Of a stretch of 64,000 bases of DNA, positions 11,552 through 19,049 are shown in pieces. The notes beneath the pieces are model-generated. The model worked only from the letters and a program-made list of their open reading frames with translations. It was not told where the DNA came from and did no database searches. The stretch is taken from assembly GCF_014268755.2 (NCBI RefSeq), contig NZ_CP077093.1, forward strand, positions 434,001 to 498,000. Direction: 5' to 3'. Made by a program: the position numbers and the translations under genes. Source of the stretch: Pseudomonas vanderleydeniana. GTDB lineage: Bacteria > Pseudomonadota > Gammaproteobacteria > Pseudomonadales > Pseudomonadaceae. How positions within the stretch are numbered: the stretch's first letter is position 1; the number at the start of each line of letters is the position of its first letter.

Positions 11552-11629
11552 GGCCTATTCGCGGGCAAGCCCGGCTCCTACAGGGTTCACGTACCGTATG
11601 TAGAAGCCGGGCTTGCCCGCGAATAGGCC
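11552..11629. repeat. Near-perfect inverted repeat, REP-type
   Basis: Arms of about 30 bases (GGCCTATTCGCGGGCAAGCC... and its complement) have one mismatch and an 18-base loop. It sits between the end of LysR gene 2 and the promoter of the second sulfatase gene. It could form a strong hairpin in RNA and stop read-through from the LysR gene. Confidence 0.8.
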
Positions 11630-11632
11630 ATC

Positions 11633-12580
11633 TCAGACAGCCACCTGCTCCAGATTGCACACCTCACCCACCTCCACCGCATCTTCGCTCTGGATCTGCT
11701 CGACCATCGCCTCGGCCAGCGGCGACAGCCGATAGCCGGCGCGGCTGACGATGCCGTAGCGCGTGTACAGCTCCTCCCGGTCATCGGCCAGGCCGTCGAC
11801 CTTCAGCCGTACCAGCCCACCCCGGGCATATTCCCAGGCATCGCTGTTCTCGCCGCAGATGCCGATGGCCTCCGAGCGCAGGATCACCCCGAGCAGGCTG
11901 AAGGCGCTTTCGCACTCCACCTGCGGGGTGAAGTCCGGGCGGCCGCTGAGGTCGGCGATCACCTTGCGCAGGTTCGGCGGGCGAAGCGTCGAGGCCAGTG
12001 GATAACTCAGCAGTTGTTCGGCCGTCACGCTCTCGCGCTCTGCCAGCGGGTGCCCGGCGCGGCAGCAGAAATGCCATTTGCGCGGGCGCAGGCGCTGGGT
12101 CTGGTAGTCCGGGTTGGCCTCGAAATGGCGGGTATCGGCGACGAAGAATTCGAACTCGTCGCTGAGCAGGCGCTTGCCCAGGCTCTGCCAGTCGTCGACC
12201 TGGAACTGCACCCGCGCCCTGGGGTAGCGGCCGATGAAATGACCGATGGCCCGCGGGATCAATCCCGAGGCCGGAGCCGGGCCGCAACCGAAGCGCAGTT
12301 CGCCGGCCTCCAGGCCGTTGAACTGGCTGATCTCGTTGGCCAACTGCTGGGCTCCACTGACCAGTCGCCGGGCGTGTTCGAGCAGGACCAGGCCCTGCTT
12401 GGTCGGCGCCAGGTCCTTGCGTCCGCGGTCCACCAGCTGGCAGCCGGCGCTGTGCTCCAGGGCCTGGATGCTGCGGCTGAAGGCCGACTGCGACAGGTTC
12501 ACCGTCAACGCGGCGGCGACGAAGCTGCGGTGCTCGGCGAGGGCGATGAAGTGGCGAAGTTGGCGCAGATCGATATGCAT
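11633..12580 (-). CDS. LysR-family regulator 2 of the sulfate-ester island
   Basis: A 315-residue LysR-type regulator starting MHIDLRQLRHFIALAEHRSF, with recognition region VNLSQSAFSRSIQALE and an effector domain with GELRFGCGPAPASGLIPRAI. It is clearly paralogous to the regulator at 7625-8545, probably from duplication within the island. The operator at 12573-12612 covers its start codon. It is divergent from the TonB-dependent receptor gene, its likely target. It could sense a sulfur signal such as adenylylsulfate or sulfate, as CysB/Cbl do, but the effector cannot be read. Confidence 0.9.
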   Translation of the reverse strand: MHIDLRQLRHFIALAEHRSFVAAALTVNLSQSAFSRSIQALEHSAGCQLVDRGRKDLAPTKQGLVLLEHARRLVSGAQQLANEISQFNGLEAGELRFGCGPAPASGLIPRAIGHFIGRYPRARVQFQVDDWQSLGKRLLSDEFEFFVADTRHFEANPDYQTQRLRPRKWHFCCRAGHPLAERESVTAEQLLSYPLASTLRPPNLRKVIADLSGRPDFTPQVECESAFSLLGVILRSEAIGICGENSDAWEYARGGLVRLKVDGLADDREELYTRYGIVSRAGYRLSPLAEAMVEQIQSEDAVEVGEVCNLEQVAV

Positions 12581-12612
12581 TTTTCACATAAAAAATATCG
12601 GGGAAATGCATT
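12573..12612 (-). promoter_or_regulatory. LysR-type operator, site E
   Basis: Minus-strand pattern ATGC-N18-ATGT-N7-GCAT, covering the start codon of LysR gene 2 in the same way as site D covers LysR gene 1. About 120 bases from the TonB receptor start. Confidence 0.65.
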
Positions 12613-12733
12613 GGCTATGCATCCGCTCAACTCCTTATAAAGGCAATCTCTTATGCAGTAAATCTTTTAGAAAACATAAATAAATAACTTTAAAGAATAT
12701 ACGTTCCGTATGTTTTTTGATCAGGAGCCGCCC

Positions 12734-15109
12734 ATGACTTCGCCCAATCCTGCAGTGCATCACCCTTCACGACGGCTCAAGCGCTTGCCCCTGGCCCTGC
12801 TGCTGGCCGGCAGCGCCAGTTGGTCGCTGGGCCACGCTGCCGAGAGCGAGACGCTCCAGGAGGCGGCACCGGCGACCAGCAGCACCAGCAAGGCCAAGGC
12901 CGACAGCGGCCGGCTGGAAACCGTGACGGTCACGGCCCGTCGGCGTGAGGAAAGTTCGCAGAGCGTGCCGACGCCGATCAGCGTGGTCAGCGGCCAGGCC
13001 CTGGAAAGCCAGCGCGTCTACCGCATCCAGGACCTGCAGCAACTGGTGCCCAGCGTCAACGTCGCCTACATGCATGCGCGCCAGTCCAGCGTGTCGATCC
13101 GTGGCCTGGGCAACAACCCGGCCAGCGACGGCCTGGAAGGCAGCGTCGGGCTGTACATCGACAACGTCTACCTGGGGCGGCCGGGCATGGCGGTGTTCGA
13201 CCTGATGGACATCGAACAGCTGGAAGTGCTGCGTGGCCCGCAAGGCACGCTGTTCGGCAAGAACACCACGGCGGGGGTGATCAACATCAACACCCGCGCG
13301 CCGAGTTTCACTCCGGAACGCAGCATCGAGGCCTCGGTGGGCGAGGACGGCTACTTCCAGACCAAGGGCAGTATCTCCGGGCCGATCAACGACCAGTTGG
13401 CCGGGCGCCTGTCGGTCTACCGCACCCGCAGCGATGGCGACATCAGGAACGAGTACGACGGTCATGACCTCAACGGCGGCGCGCGCGATGGCTTCCGTGC
13501 GCAACTGCTGTTCAAACCCAACGAGAATTTCAACCTGCGCTGGATCGGCGACTACAACGAGGAGGACTCCAGCGCCGGGACCCGCGTGCTGTACAGCACC
13601 GGGCCGACCATCAACGGCGTCAACCTCTACCAGTCGCGGGCCACTGCCGCCGGGGCGACCCTGGTCAACGGCGCGGACCGCAAGGTCAATCTCAATGGCC
13701 AGCAGCGGGTCACGGTGTTCCAGGGCGGCAATTCCCTGGAGGCCAACTGGACCCTGCCCAACGACTTCACCCTGACCTCGGTCAGTTCCTATCGCTGGTG
13801 GAACTTCACCCCGCGCAACGACGATGGCCTCAACACGACCGCGTACTACAACGCCGGGGTTTCGGTGGAGGACAAGCAGTGGTCCCAGGAGATCCGCCTG
13901 GCATCGCCCACCGGCGGCTTCTTCGACTACGTGCTGGGGGCCTACTACTTCGGCTCCAAGCTCGATAACAAGAGCTTCAACTACTATGGGCCGCAGGCCG
14001 ATATCTGGAACGGCACCGCCACCGGCGCGCTGAACAACGTCACCAGTATCGGCAACGGGCATATCGAGACCGACAGCTTCGCGCTGTTCGCCCAGGGCAC
14101 CTGGCACCTGACCGAGCGCCTGGACTTCACCGCCGGCCTGCGCGGCAGCTACGAGGAGAAAAGCGCCTGGGTGAGCCGTGATGCACCGATTGGCGGCGAT
14201 GCGGTCACCGGTGCCGCCGCCAACGCCCGACGTGCCCGTGCCGGTGCCTACGACTCCGGTAACCTGAGCCAGTACAGTACCAGCCCGTCCGGCCTGCTCA
14301 ACCTGAGCTATCGCTTCACCGACGACCTGCTCGGCTACGCGACCCTGTCCCACGGCGAGAAGTCCGGCGGGGTGAACCTGGCGGTGGGCTCGGCCCCGAC
14401 CGCTGGCGCCGACTCGCTGCTGATCGGCACCGAACGGGCGAACAACGCCGAACTGGGCTTCAAGAGCACCCTGTGGGACAAGCGCCTGCAGCTCAACGCC
14501 AACCTGTTCTGGACCCAGGTCAACGGCTACCAGACCAACGCCTATGACGACGCCAACCGCGTGCAGTACCTGACCAACGCCGGTTCGGTGCGCTCACGCG
14601 GGGTGGAAGTCGAGAGCACGCTGATCCCCGTGCGCGGGCTGACGCTCAACCTCAATGGTTCCTACAACGATGTGCGGTACCTGTCCTATAAGGATGCGCC
14701 ATGCCCGCCGGAAGTCAGCCTGCGCCCGGGCGCGCCGGCCTCCTGCGACCTCACCGGGCACCAGGTGGTCGGTGCCTCGAAATGGATCGCCAACGCCAAC
14801 GGCGAGTACAAGTGGAACCTGGACAACGGCCTGGAACCCTATGTCACCGCCAGCTACGCCTTCCGCTCCAAGGCGGTCGGCACGGTCGAGGACTCCGCCT
14901 ATGGGCAGATCCCCAGCTACGCCGTGGTCAACCTGTCCACCGGCCTGCGTGGCGATTTCAACCAGGGCCAGTGGGACGTCTCGCTGTGGCTGAAGAACGC
15001 CTTCGACAAGACCTACTACACCACCCTCTGGACCGCCAGCAACGGTGGCTATGAGGGCCTGCTCGGTACGCCGCGGACCCTCGGAGTTACCGGGCGTTAT
15101 GACTTCTGA
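12734..15109 (+). CDS. TonB-dependent outer-membrane receptor, probable sulfate-ester/sulfur receptor
   Basis: A 791-residue TonB-dependent receptor. The ATG at 12734 has AGGAG 6 bases upstream; the ATG at 12710 has none. A signal peptide runs through PLALLLAGSASWSLGHAAES. A TonB box-like stretch LETVTVTARR is followed by the plug domain (VLRGPQGTLFGKNTTAGVIN) and a C-terminal beta-barrel ending in the phenylalanine of TGRYDF. It belongs to the pesticin/FyuA-like plug group often found with sulfatases in proteobacteria. Divergent from LysR gene 2. Its place beside sulfatases and a private tonB-exbBD set implies uptake of bulky sulfate esters; the substrate is inference. Confidence 0.92.
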   Translation: MTSPNPAVHHPSRRLKRLPLALLLAGSASWSLGHAAESETLQEAAPATSSTSKAKADSGRLETVTVTARRREESSQSVPTPISVVSGQALESQRVYRIQDLQQLVPSVNVAYMHARQSSVSIRGLGNNPASDGLEGSVGLYIDNVYLGRPGMAVFDLMDIEQLEVLRGPQGTLFGKNTTAGVININTRAPSFTPERSIEASVGEDGYFQTKGSISGPINDQLAGRLSVYRTRSDGDIRNEYDGHDLNGGARDGFRAQLLFKPNENFNLRWIGDYNEEDSSAGTRVLYSTGPTINGVNLYQSRATAAGATLVNGADRKVNLNGQQRVTVFQGGNSLEANWTLPNDFTLTSVSSYRWWNFTPRNDDGLNTTAYYNAGVSVEDKQWSQEIRLASPTGGFFDYVLGAYYFGSKLDNKSFNYYGPQADIWNGTATGALNNVTSIGNGHIETDSFALFAQGTWHLTERLDFTAGLRGSYEEKSAWVSRDAPIGGDAVTGAAANARRARAGAYDSGNLSQYSTSPSGLLNLSYRFTDDLLGYATLSHGEKSGGVNLAVGSAPTAGADSLLIGTERANNAELGFKSTLWDKRLQLNANLFWTQVNGYQTNAYDDANRVQYLTNAGSVRSRGVEVESTLIPVRGLTLNLNGSYNDVRYLSYKDAPCPPEVSLRPGAPASCDLTGHQVVGASKWIANANGEYKWNLDNGLEPYVTASYAFRSKAVGTVEDSAYGQIPSYAVVNLSTGLRGDFNQGQWDVSLWLKNAFDKTYYTTLWTASNGGYEGLLGTPRTLGVTGRYDF

Positions 15110-15318
15110 TCCAGCGCAATCGCATGTCGGTTGTCATGAAACAACGCAGGGCAATAAGTTATTCGCAACTTAAATAGTGCATATAGCCAATCGATTGGAA
15201 AATAACGTGGTGGCGTATTGGACAGAAACTACAAGTCCGACCATTCTGGAATCCGTGAGTTTCAGGAGAGACTCACTTTCATCGGAAGAGTGTATTAACG
15301 ACATAAGGAGCACGCATC

Positions 15319-15642
15319 ATGTCGAGCATCAATGGAACTTATGTGAACTCGAACTCGAACGCCAAGCTGGTGGTTACCGACGGCAACGACGCCAACGGTT
15401 CCTTCAGTGGACAGATCACCCAGGCGGGGGTGAACTACAACGTCACCGGGCACTACCACTTCCAGAACAGCACCGGCCAGCCTACGATCATCGCCTTCAC
15501 CGGCTACAATGATGGTCACGGCTACGTTACCTTCGCGGCATTCTCGCCGGACCACAACTACGCGAAACTGAGAGCCAGCGGATCGCGAACCACCTTTGAC
15601 GGTGAAGTGGTCGGCCTGGGTGGCGAGTTCGTCAAACAGTAA
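15319..15642 (+). CDS. Avidin-like small protein without biotin-binding tryptophans
   Basis: A 107-residue protein, MSSINGTYVNSNSNAKLVV..., preceded by AAGGAG at 15305. Alternating Gly/Thr/Ser-rich strands and the stretch TGHYHFQNSTGQPTIIAFTG resemble the avidin/streptavidin barrel, where a similar position reads G-T-x-x-G-F/W-T-V-x-W. The protein has no tryptophan at all, so the classical biotin pocket is absent. It has no signal peptide. It lies between the TonB receptor and tonB and is co-oriented with both. A lipocalin/avidin-like calycin barrel binding some small molecule is possible. Family assignment is moderate. Confidence 0.55.
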   Translation: MSSINGTYVNSNSNAKLVVTDGNDANGSFSGQITQAGVNYNVTGHYHFQNSTGQPTIIAFTGYNDGHGYVTFAAFSPDHNYAKLRASGSRTTFDGEVVGLGGEFVKQ

Positions 15643-16120
15643 TAAAAGCACCACGACATACTGCCGGGGAAGTCCTCGCGCAAGTGGAACTTTCCATTTG
15701 CCGGGTGGCGACGTCGGCGGTATGTTTTGTTGTTTCTGATGCAAAATAAGGTTTTGCTGTTTTTAACTCGTTCCTGTCCCCCTTTTCCCCTCCTCGATTA
15801 TTTCCATCGGTATTGAGTACCCAACTGCCAATACTTGTCGTGCACATTACCTTTGCCCGTCGCAGGGGTTTTCGAGGCTCGACTTCATGCCTTTCGGGAA
15901 TATTTTTCATGCCTGAAAAGCATCGGTTTTTCGTCGATCGGCTACAGCCCTTGAAACACGTGGCTTTGCGCGGATTGGGGAAAACTTATATTCGTTTCGG
16001 GTATATCCATAACTTCAAAGATTACTTTAAGGACTAAGCAGCCTGCGGGGATCATCGGCACCTCGACGTCGCCAAAGTGCGCCGCGACGATTTTTAGCTG
16101 AAGACCGCAGGAGTGATTCA
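15643..16120 (+). promoter_or_regulatory. Gene-free region with operator site C upstream of tonB
   Basis: These 478 bases have no convincing reading frame. They hold the fifth operator-like site at 15887-15923 (ATGC-N18-ATGC-N7-GCAT) and, nearer tonB, an AT-rich stretch around 15982-16032 suited to a promoter. CAGGAG lies 7 bases before the tonB ATG. Confidence 0.6.
15887..15923 (+). promoter_or_regulatory. LysR-type operator, site C
   Basis: ATGC, 18 bases including GGGAATATTTTTC, ATGC, 7 bases, GCAT. It lies about 200 bases before the tonB start and would place the energy module under the same regulators as atsBCA. Confidence 0.68.
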
Positions 16121-16936
16121 ATGGGCAATGTCCAGACCGCTGCCAGTGCACACGAGGTGCCCTGGCGCCAGGCACCGGGTGGCGAGTTGGTCGATCTCGG
16201 CCGGCCGCACCGTGCGCCGCTGGGGCAACTGCGCCTGCAGAAAGCCCCCAAGGGCATTCTCAGCCGGCGCGAGGCGGTATTGCTCGGGGCGTTCGCCCTG
16301 GTGCTGCATGGTGCGGTGATCTACTGGCTGAGCCAGCAGCAGACCCCGGTGTTGCCGGTGGTGCCGCCGGAAATTCCGCCAATGACCATCGAGTTCTCCC
16401 AGCCCGCCCCGCCTGTGGTCGAACCGCCGCCACCGGTTCCGCCACCGCCGCCACCGCCGGTCGTGGAGCCGCCACCCCCGGTGGTCGACGAGCTGGCGGC
16501 CAAGCCTGCGCCGCCCAAGCCGATTCCGAAACCCAAGCCGAAACCGGTGCCCAAGCCCGAGCCGAAGCCGGCGCCCAAGCCGGTCGAGCAGCCACCGGCA
16601 CCGCCACAGCCGGCTGCGCCACCTGCGCCGCCGGCACCCCCCGCACCCGCTCCGGTGACCCCGGCTTCGGCCAACGCCGCGTACCTGAAGAACCCGGCGC
16701 CGGAGTATCCGTCGCTGGCCCAGCGTCGCGGTTGGGAGGGCACGGTGGTACTGCGGGTGCAGGTCCTGGCCAGCGGTAAACCGGGCGAGATCCAGATTCA
16801 GAAGAGCAGTGGTCGCCAGCAACTCGACGACGCTGCCCTGGCAGCGGTGAAGCGCTGGAGCTTCGTCCCTGCCAAACAGGGCGATGTCGCCCAGGTCGGC
16901 TGGGTCAGCGTGCCCATCGACTTCAAGATCCACTGA
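16121..16936 (+). CDS. tonB: TonB energy-transducing protein
   Basis: A 271-residue TonB. An N-terminal cytoplasmic segment of about 50 residues is followed by one membrane helix (about 52-70) with the conserved histidine in ALVLHGAVIYWL. A long Pro-Glu/Pro-Lys spacer crosses the periplasm (about 80-180). The C-terminal TonB domain begins near KNPAPEYPSLAQRRGWEGTV. It transmits proton-motive force from ExbB/ExbD to outer-membrane receptors. The long N-terminal extension resembles P. aeruginosa TonB1/TonB2 types. First gene of tonB-exbB-exbD and likely dedicated to the receptor at 12734. Confidence 0.95.
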   Translation: MGNVQTAASAHEVPWRQAPGGELVDLGRPHRAPLGQLRLQKAPKGILSRREAVLLGAFALVLHGAVIYWLSQQQTPVLPVVPPEIPPMTIEFSQPAPPVVEPPPPVPPPPPPPVVEPPPPVVDELAAKPAPPKPIPKPKPKPVPKPEPKPAPKPVEQPPAPPQPAAPPAPPAPPAPAPVTPASANAAYLKNPAPEYPSLAQRRGWEGTVVLRVQVLASGKPGEIQIQKSSGRQQLDDAALAAVKRWSFVPAKQGDVAQVGWVSVPIDFKIH

Positions 16937-16978
16937 CCGGCCGCCTACGCGCTAATCGCTTTCAAGAGGGAACACATC

Positions 16979-17704
16979 ATGAGTTTACTGGCATCTCCAC
17001 TCCAATCCATCGAAAGCGCGGTGATCTGGCTGCTGGTGGTCTTCTCCGTCGCGACCTGGGGCCTGGCCCTGCTCAAGGCCGTGCAGTTCGGCCGCCTGAA
17101 GGGCCAGGATCGCCGCTTCCACAAGCAGTTCTGGGCGGCCTCCAGCCTCGATTCGGCCGCCGAACTGAGCGAAACCCAGCCCGGCGCCGCTGCCCGCGTG
17201 GCCCAGGCCGGCTATGCGGCAATCCAGGTCGGTGACGGCAGTCATGCCGCCGACCTGAGCCAGGCGATCAATCACCAGGATCGTCTCGAACGTGCCCTGC
17301 GCCAACAGATCGTGCGTGAGCGGCGCTCGCTGGAAACCGGCCTGGCGGTGGTCGCCAGTATCGGCAGCACCTCGCCGTTCATTGGCTTGTTCGGCACCGT
17401 GTGGGGGATCATGGAAGCCCTGAAAGGCATCAGCGCCGCCGGTTCCGCCAGCCTGGAAACCGTGGCCGGGCCGATCGGTGCCGCGCTGGTGGCGACCGGT
17501 GTCGGGATCGCCGTCGCCGTGCCGGCGGTGCTGGTCTACAACTACTTCCTGCGCCGACTGAAGCTCACCGCCGCCGACCTCGACGACTTCGCCCACGATT
17601 TCTACAGCCTGGCGCAGAAGAGCGCGTTCCGCGTGCTGGTGCACCCGGCCGCGAACAAGGCCGCTGCCCAGGGCTCGGCGCAGAAAGTGAAGGAGGCGTC
17701 CTGA
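16979..17704 (+). CDS. exbB: Biopolymer transport protein ExbB
   Basis: A 241-residue MotA/TolQ/ExbB proton-channel protein. A first membrane helix near residues 12-32 is followed by a cytoplasmic stretch, then the paired helices ASIGSTSPFIGLFGTVWGIM and IGAALVATGVGIAVAVPAVLVYNYF, which form the channel. AGAGGGAA lies before the ATG. It stabilises TonB together with ExbD. It lies 42 bases after tonB and ends one base before exbD. Confidence 0.95.
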   Translation: MSLLASPLQSIESAVIWLLVVFSVATWGLALLKAVQFGRLKGQDRRFHKQFWAASSLDSAAELSETQPGAAARVAQAGYAAIQVGDGSHAADLSQAINHQDRLERALRQQIVRERRSLETGLAVVASIGSTSPFIGLFGTVWGIMEALKGISAAGSASLETVAGPIGAALVATGVGIAVAVPAVLVYNYFLRRLKLTAADLDDFAHDFYSLAQKSAFRVLVHPAANKAAAQGSAQKVKEAS

Positions 17705-17705
17705 C

Positions 17706-18107
17706 ATGGCCTTCTCCACTCAAGACAGCGATGAAGTGCTGAGCGAAATCAACGTCACGCCGCTGGTGGACGTGATGCTGGTGCTGCTGGTGGTGTTCAT
17801 CGTCACCGCGCCGCTTTTGACCAACGCGATCCCGATCAACTTGCCCAAGACCGAAGCCGTGGCGCCGGTCGAGCAGAAGGACCCGCTGGTGGTGAGCATC
17901 GACGGCAATGGCAAGTTCTTCCTCAACAAGGACGAGATCCAGCCCGACCTGCTGGAAACCAACCTGCAGGCGGCCAAGGCCAAGGATCCGGAGTTGCGCG
18001 TGCAGTTGCAGGCTGACAATGGCGTCAACTACGGCGAAGTGGCGCGGGCCATGGCTTCCATCGAGCGGGCCGGCATCACCAAGCTGTCGGTGATCACCGC
18101 ACGCTGA
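17706..18107 (+). CDS. exbD: Biopolymer transport protein ExbD
   Basis: A 133-residue ExbD/TolR protein. A short cytoplasmic N-terminus with INVTPLVDVMLVLLVVFIVT carries the conserved membrane aspartate (residue 22) that relays protons. The rest is the periplasmic domain. GGAGG inside the end of exbB serves as its ribosome site. Last gene of the tonB operon, with a terminator just after. Confidence 0.95.
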   Translation: MAFSTQDSDEVLSEINVTPLVDVMLVLLVVFIVTAPLLTNAIPINLPKTEAVAPVEQKDPLVVSIDGNGKFFLNKDEIQPDLLETNLQAAKAKDPELRVQLQADNGVNYGEVARAMASIERAGITKLSVITAR

Positions 18108-18131
18108 GCACAACCGATCCTCGTGTTTCTC

Positions 18132-18166
18132 GGGCCGTCTCCTTGGCAGGGTGCGGCCCTTTTTTA
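18132..18166 (+). terminator. Rho-independent terminator of tonB-exbBD
   Basis: Stem GGGCCG/CGGCCC followed by six to seven Ts, 25 bases after the exbD stop. Confidence 0.85.
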
Positions 18167-18189
18167 TTTCTGCTCCTGACGCATTCCCT

Positions 18190-18298
18190 CTGTGGGCGCC
18201 TGGCTGGTCGGGGCGCCGAACCGCCGCAGGTGGCCATCAGAAACGGTTTGAATGGCCGCCCGAAGGGCGGTTCGCGGGCAAGCCACGCTCCTACAGGG
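18190..18298. repeat. REP pair (family 3, CAAGCCACGCTCCTACAGG)
   Basis: Imperfect inverted palindromes, the right copy reading GCGGGCAAGCCACGCTCCTAC. Related copies lie near 20.0, 53.3 and 62.0 kb. It sits between the exbD terminator and the promoter of the hydrolase gene. Confidence 0.8.
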
Positions 18299-18330
18299 GG
18301 ATGTTCTTATATTTCATATTGATATTAATA

Positions 18331-18360
18331 AATAGCTTCTTATTCCTTAACGAATATGTC
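18331..18360 (+). promoter_or_regulatory. AT-rich sulfur-type promoter element
   Basis: TTATTCCTTAACGAATATG resembles the element before atsK (TTATTCCGTCAACGAA). It lies about 55 bases before the hydrolase start and looks like a CysB-type half-site pair (TTATTCC...GAATA). Assignment is tentative. Confidence 0.4.
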
Positions 18361-18411
18361 CCGCCTCCCTATACTCGATCAGGAACGCAAACGCTGGAGG
18401 AGGTGTACCCC

Positions 18412-18993
18412 ATGCGCAACGAGTCGATTCGTTATCTGGTCGTGCCGGGCTGGCAAGGATCGCCAGAGGATCATTGGCAAACCCACTGGCAGAACAGCCT
18501 GCCCAACAGCGCGCGGGTGGAACAGGCCGACTGGCTGACGCCACGCCGTGAAGACTGGGTTGCGGCACTGGCCGAAGCCATTGCCGCCGACAGCACGCCC
18601 GTGATCCTGATCGCCCACAGCCTCGGTTGCATCACCGTCGCGCATTGGGCGCGCACCGCCCCGGCACATCTGCTGCACCAGGTCCACGGTGCGCTGCTGG
18701 TCGCCCCGGCCGATGTCGAGCGGCCCGCCTGCGCGCCAGCGTTGCGTAACTTCGCGCCGATCCCCGGCGAGGCGCTGCCGTTCCCAAGCCAGGTCGTCGC
18801 CTCCGACAACGACCCGGCGGTCAGTGCCCCGCGTGCCCTGGAACTGGCCCGCCAGTGGGGCGCCGAGGCCGGCATCATCAGTGGCGCCGGGCATATCAAC
18901 GTCAAGTCCGGCCACCAGCGCTGGGAGCAGGGATTCGCCTACCTGTATCGCCTGCAAACCCGCATGGAACAACATTCCCTGCGCCGCGCCTGA
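18412..18993 (+). CDS. RBBP9/YdeN-type alpha/beta serine hydrolase
   Basis: A 193-residue single-domain hydrolase. The nucleophile is Ser70 in LIAHSLGC. Asp132 or Asp134 in VASDNDP and His161 in SGAGHIN complete the triad. GGAGGAGG just upstream marks the ATG at 18412. No signal peptide, so cytoplasmic. This family is often co-regulated with sulfur-acquisition genes in pseudomonads, and its promoter has the AT-rich element described. It is followed 56 bases later by a sigma-54 activator-like gene, probably one transcript. The substrate is unknown. Confidence 0.85.
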   Translation: MRNESIRYLVVPGWQGSPEDHWQTHWQNSLPNSARVEQADWLTPRREDWVAALAEAIAADSTPVILIAHSLGCITVAHWARTAPAHLLHQVHGALLVAPADVERPACAPALRNFAPIPGEALPFPSQVVASDNDPAVSAPRALELARQWGAEAGIISGAGHINVKSGHQRWEQGFAYLYRLQTRMEQHSLRRA

Positions 18994-19049
18994 ATTCTTT
19001 TCTTCGTTCAACGCCCCCGCCGCCCGGCGGATCCGGGCGGGAGTCTGTC

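Noticed and set aside
12767..14353. Long open frame (528 codons) on the minus strand opposite the TonB receptor
   Set aside because: It is the mirror of a GC-rich coding strand; low-complexity Val/Gly/Ala/Gln composition, no ribosome site and no family, whereas the plus strand encodes a full receptor.
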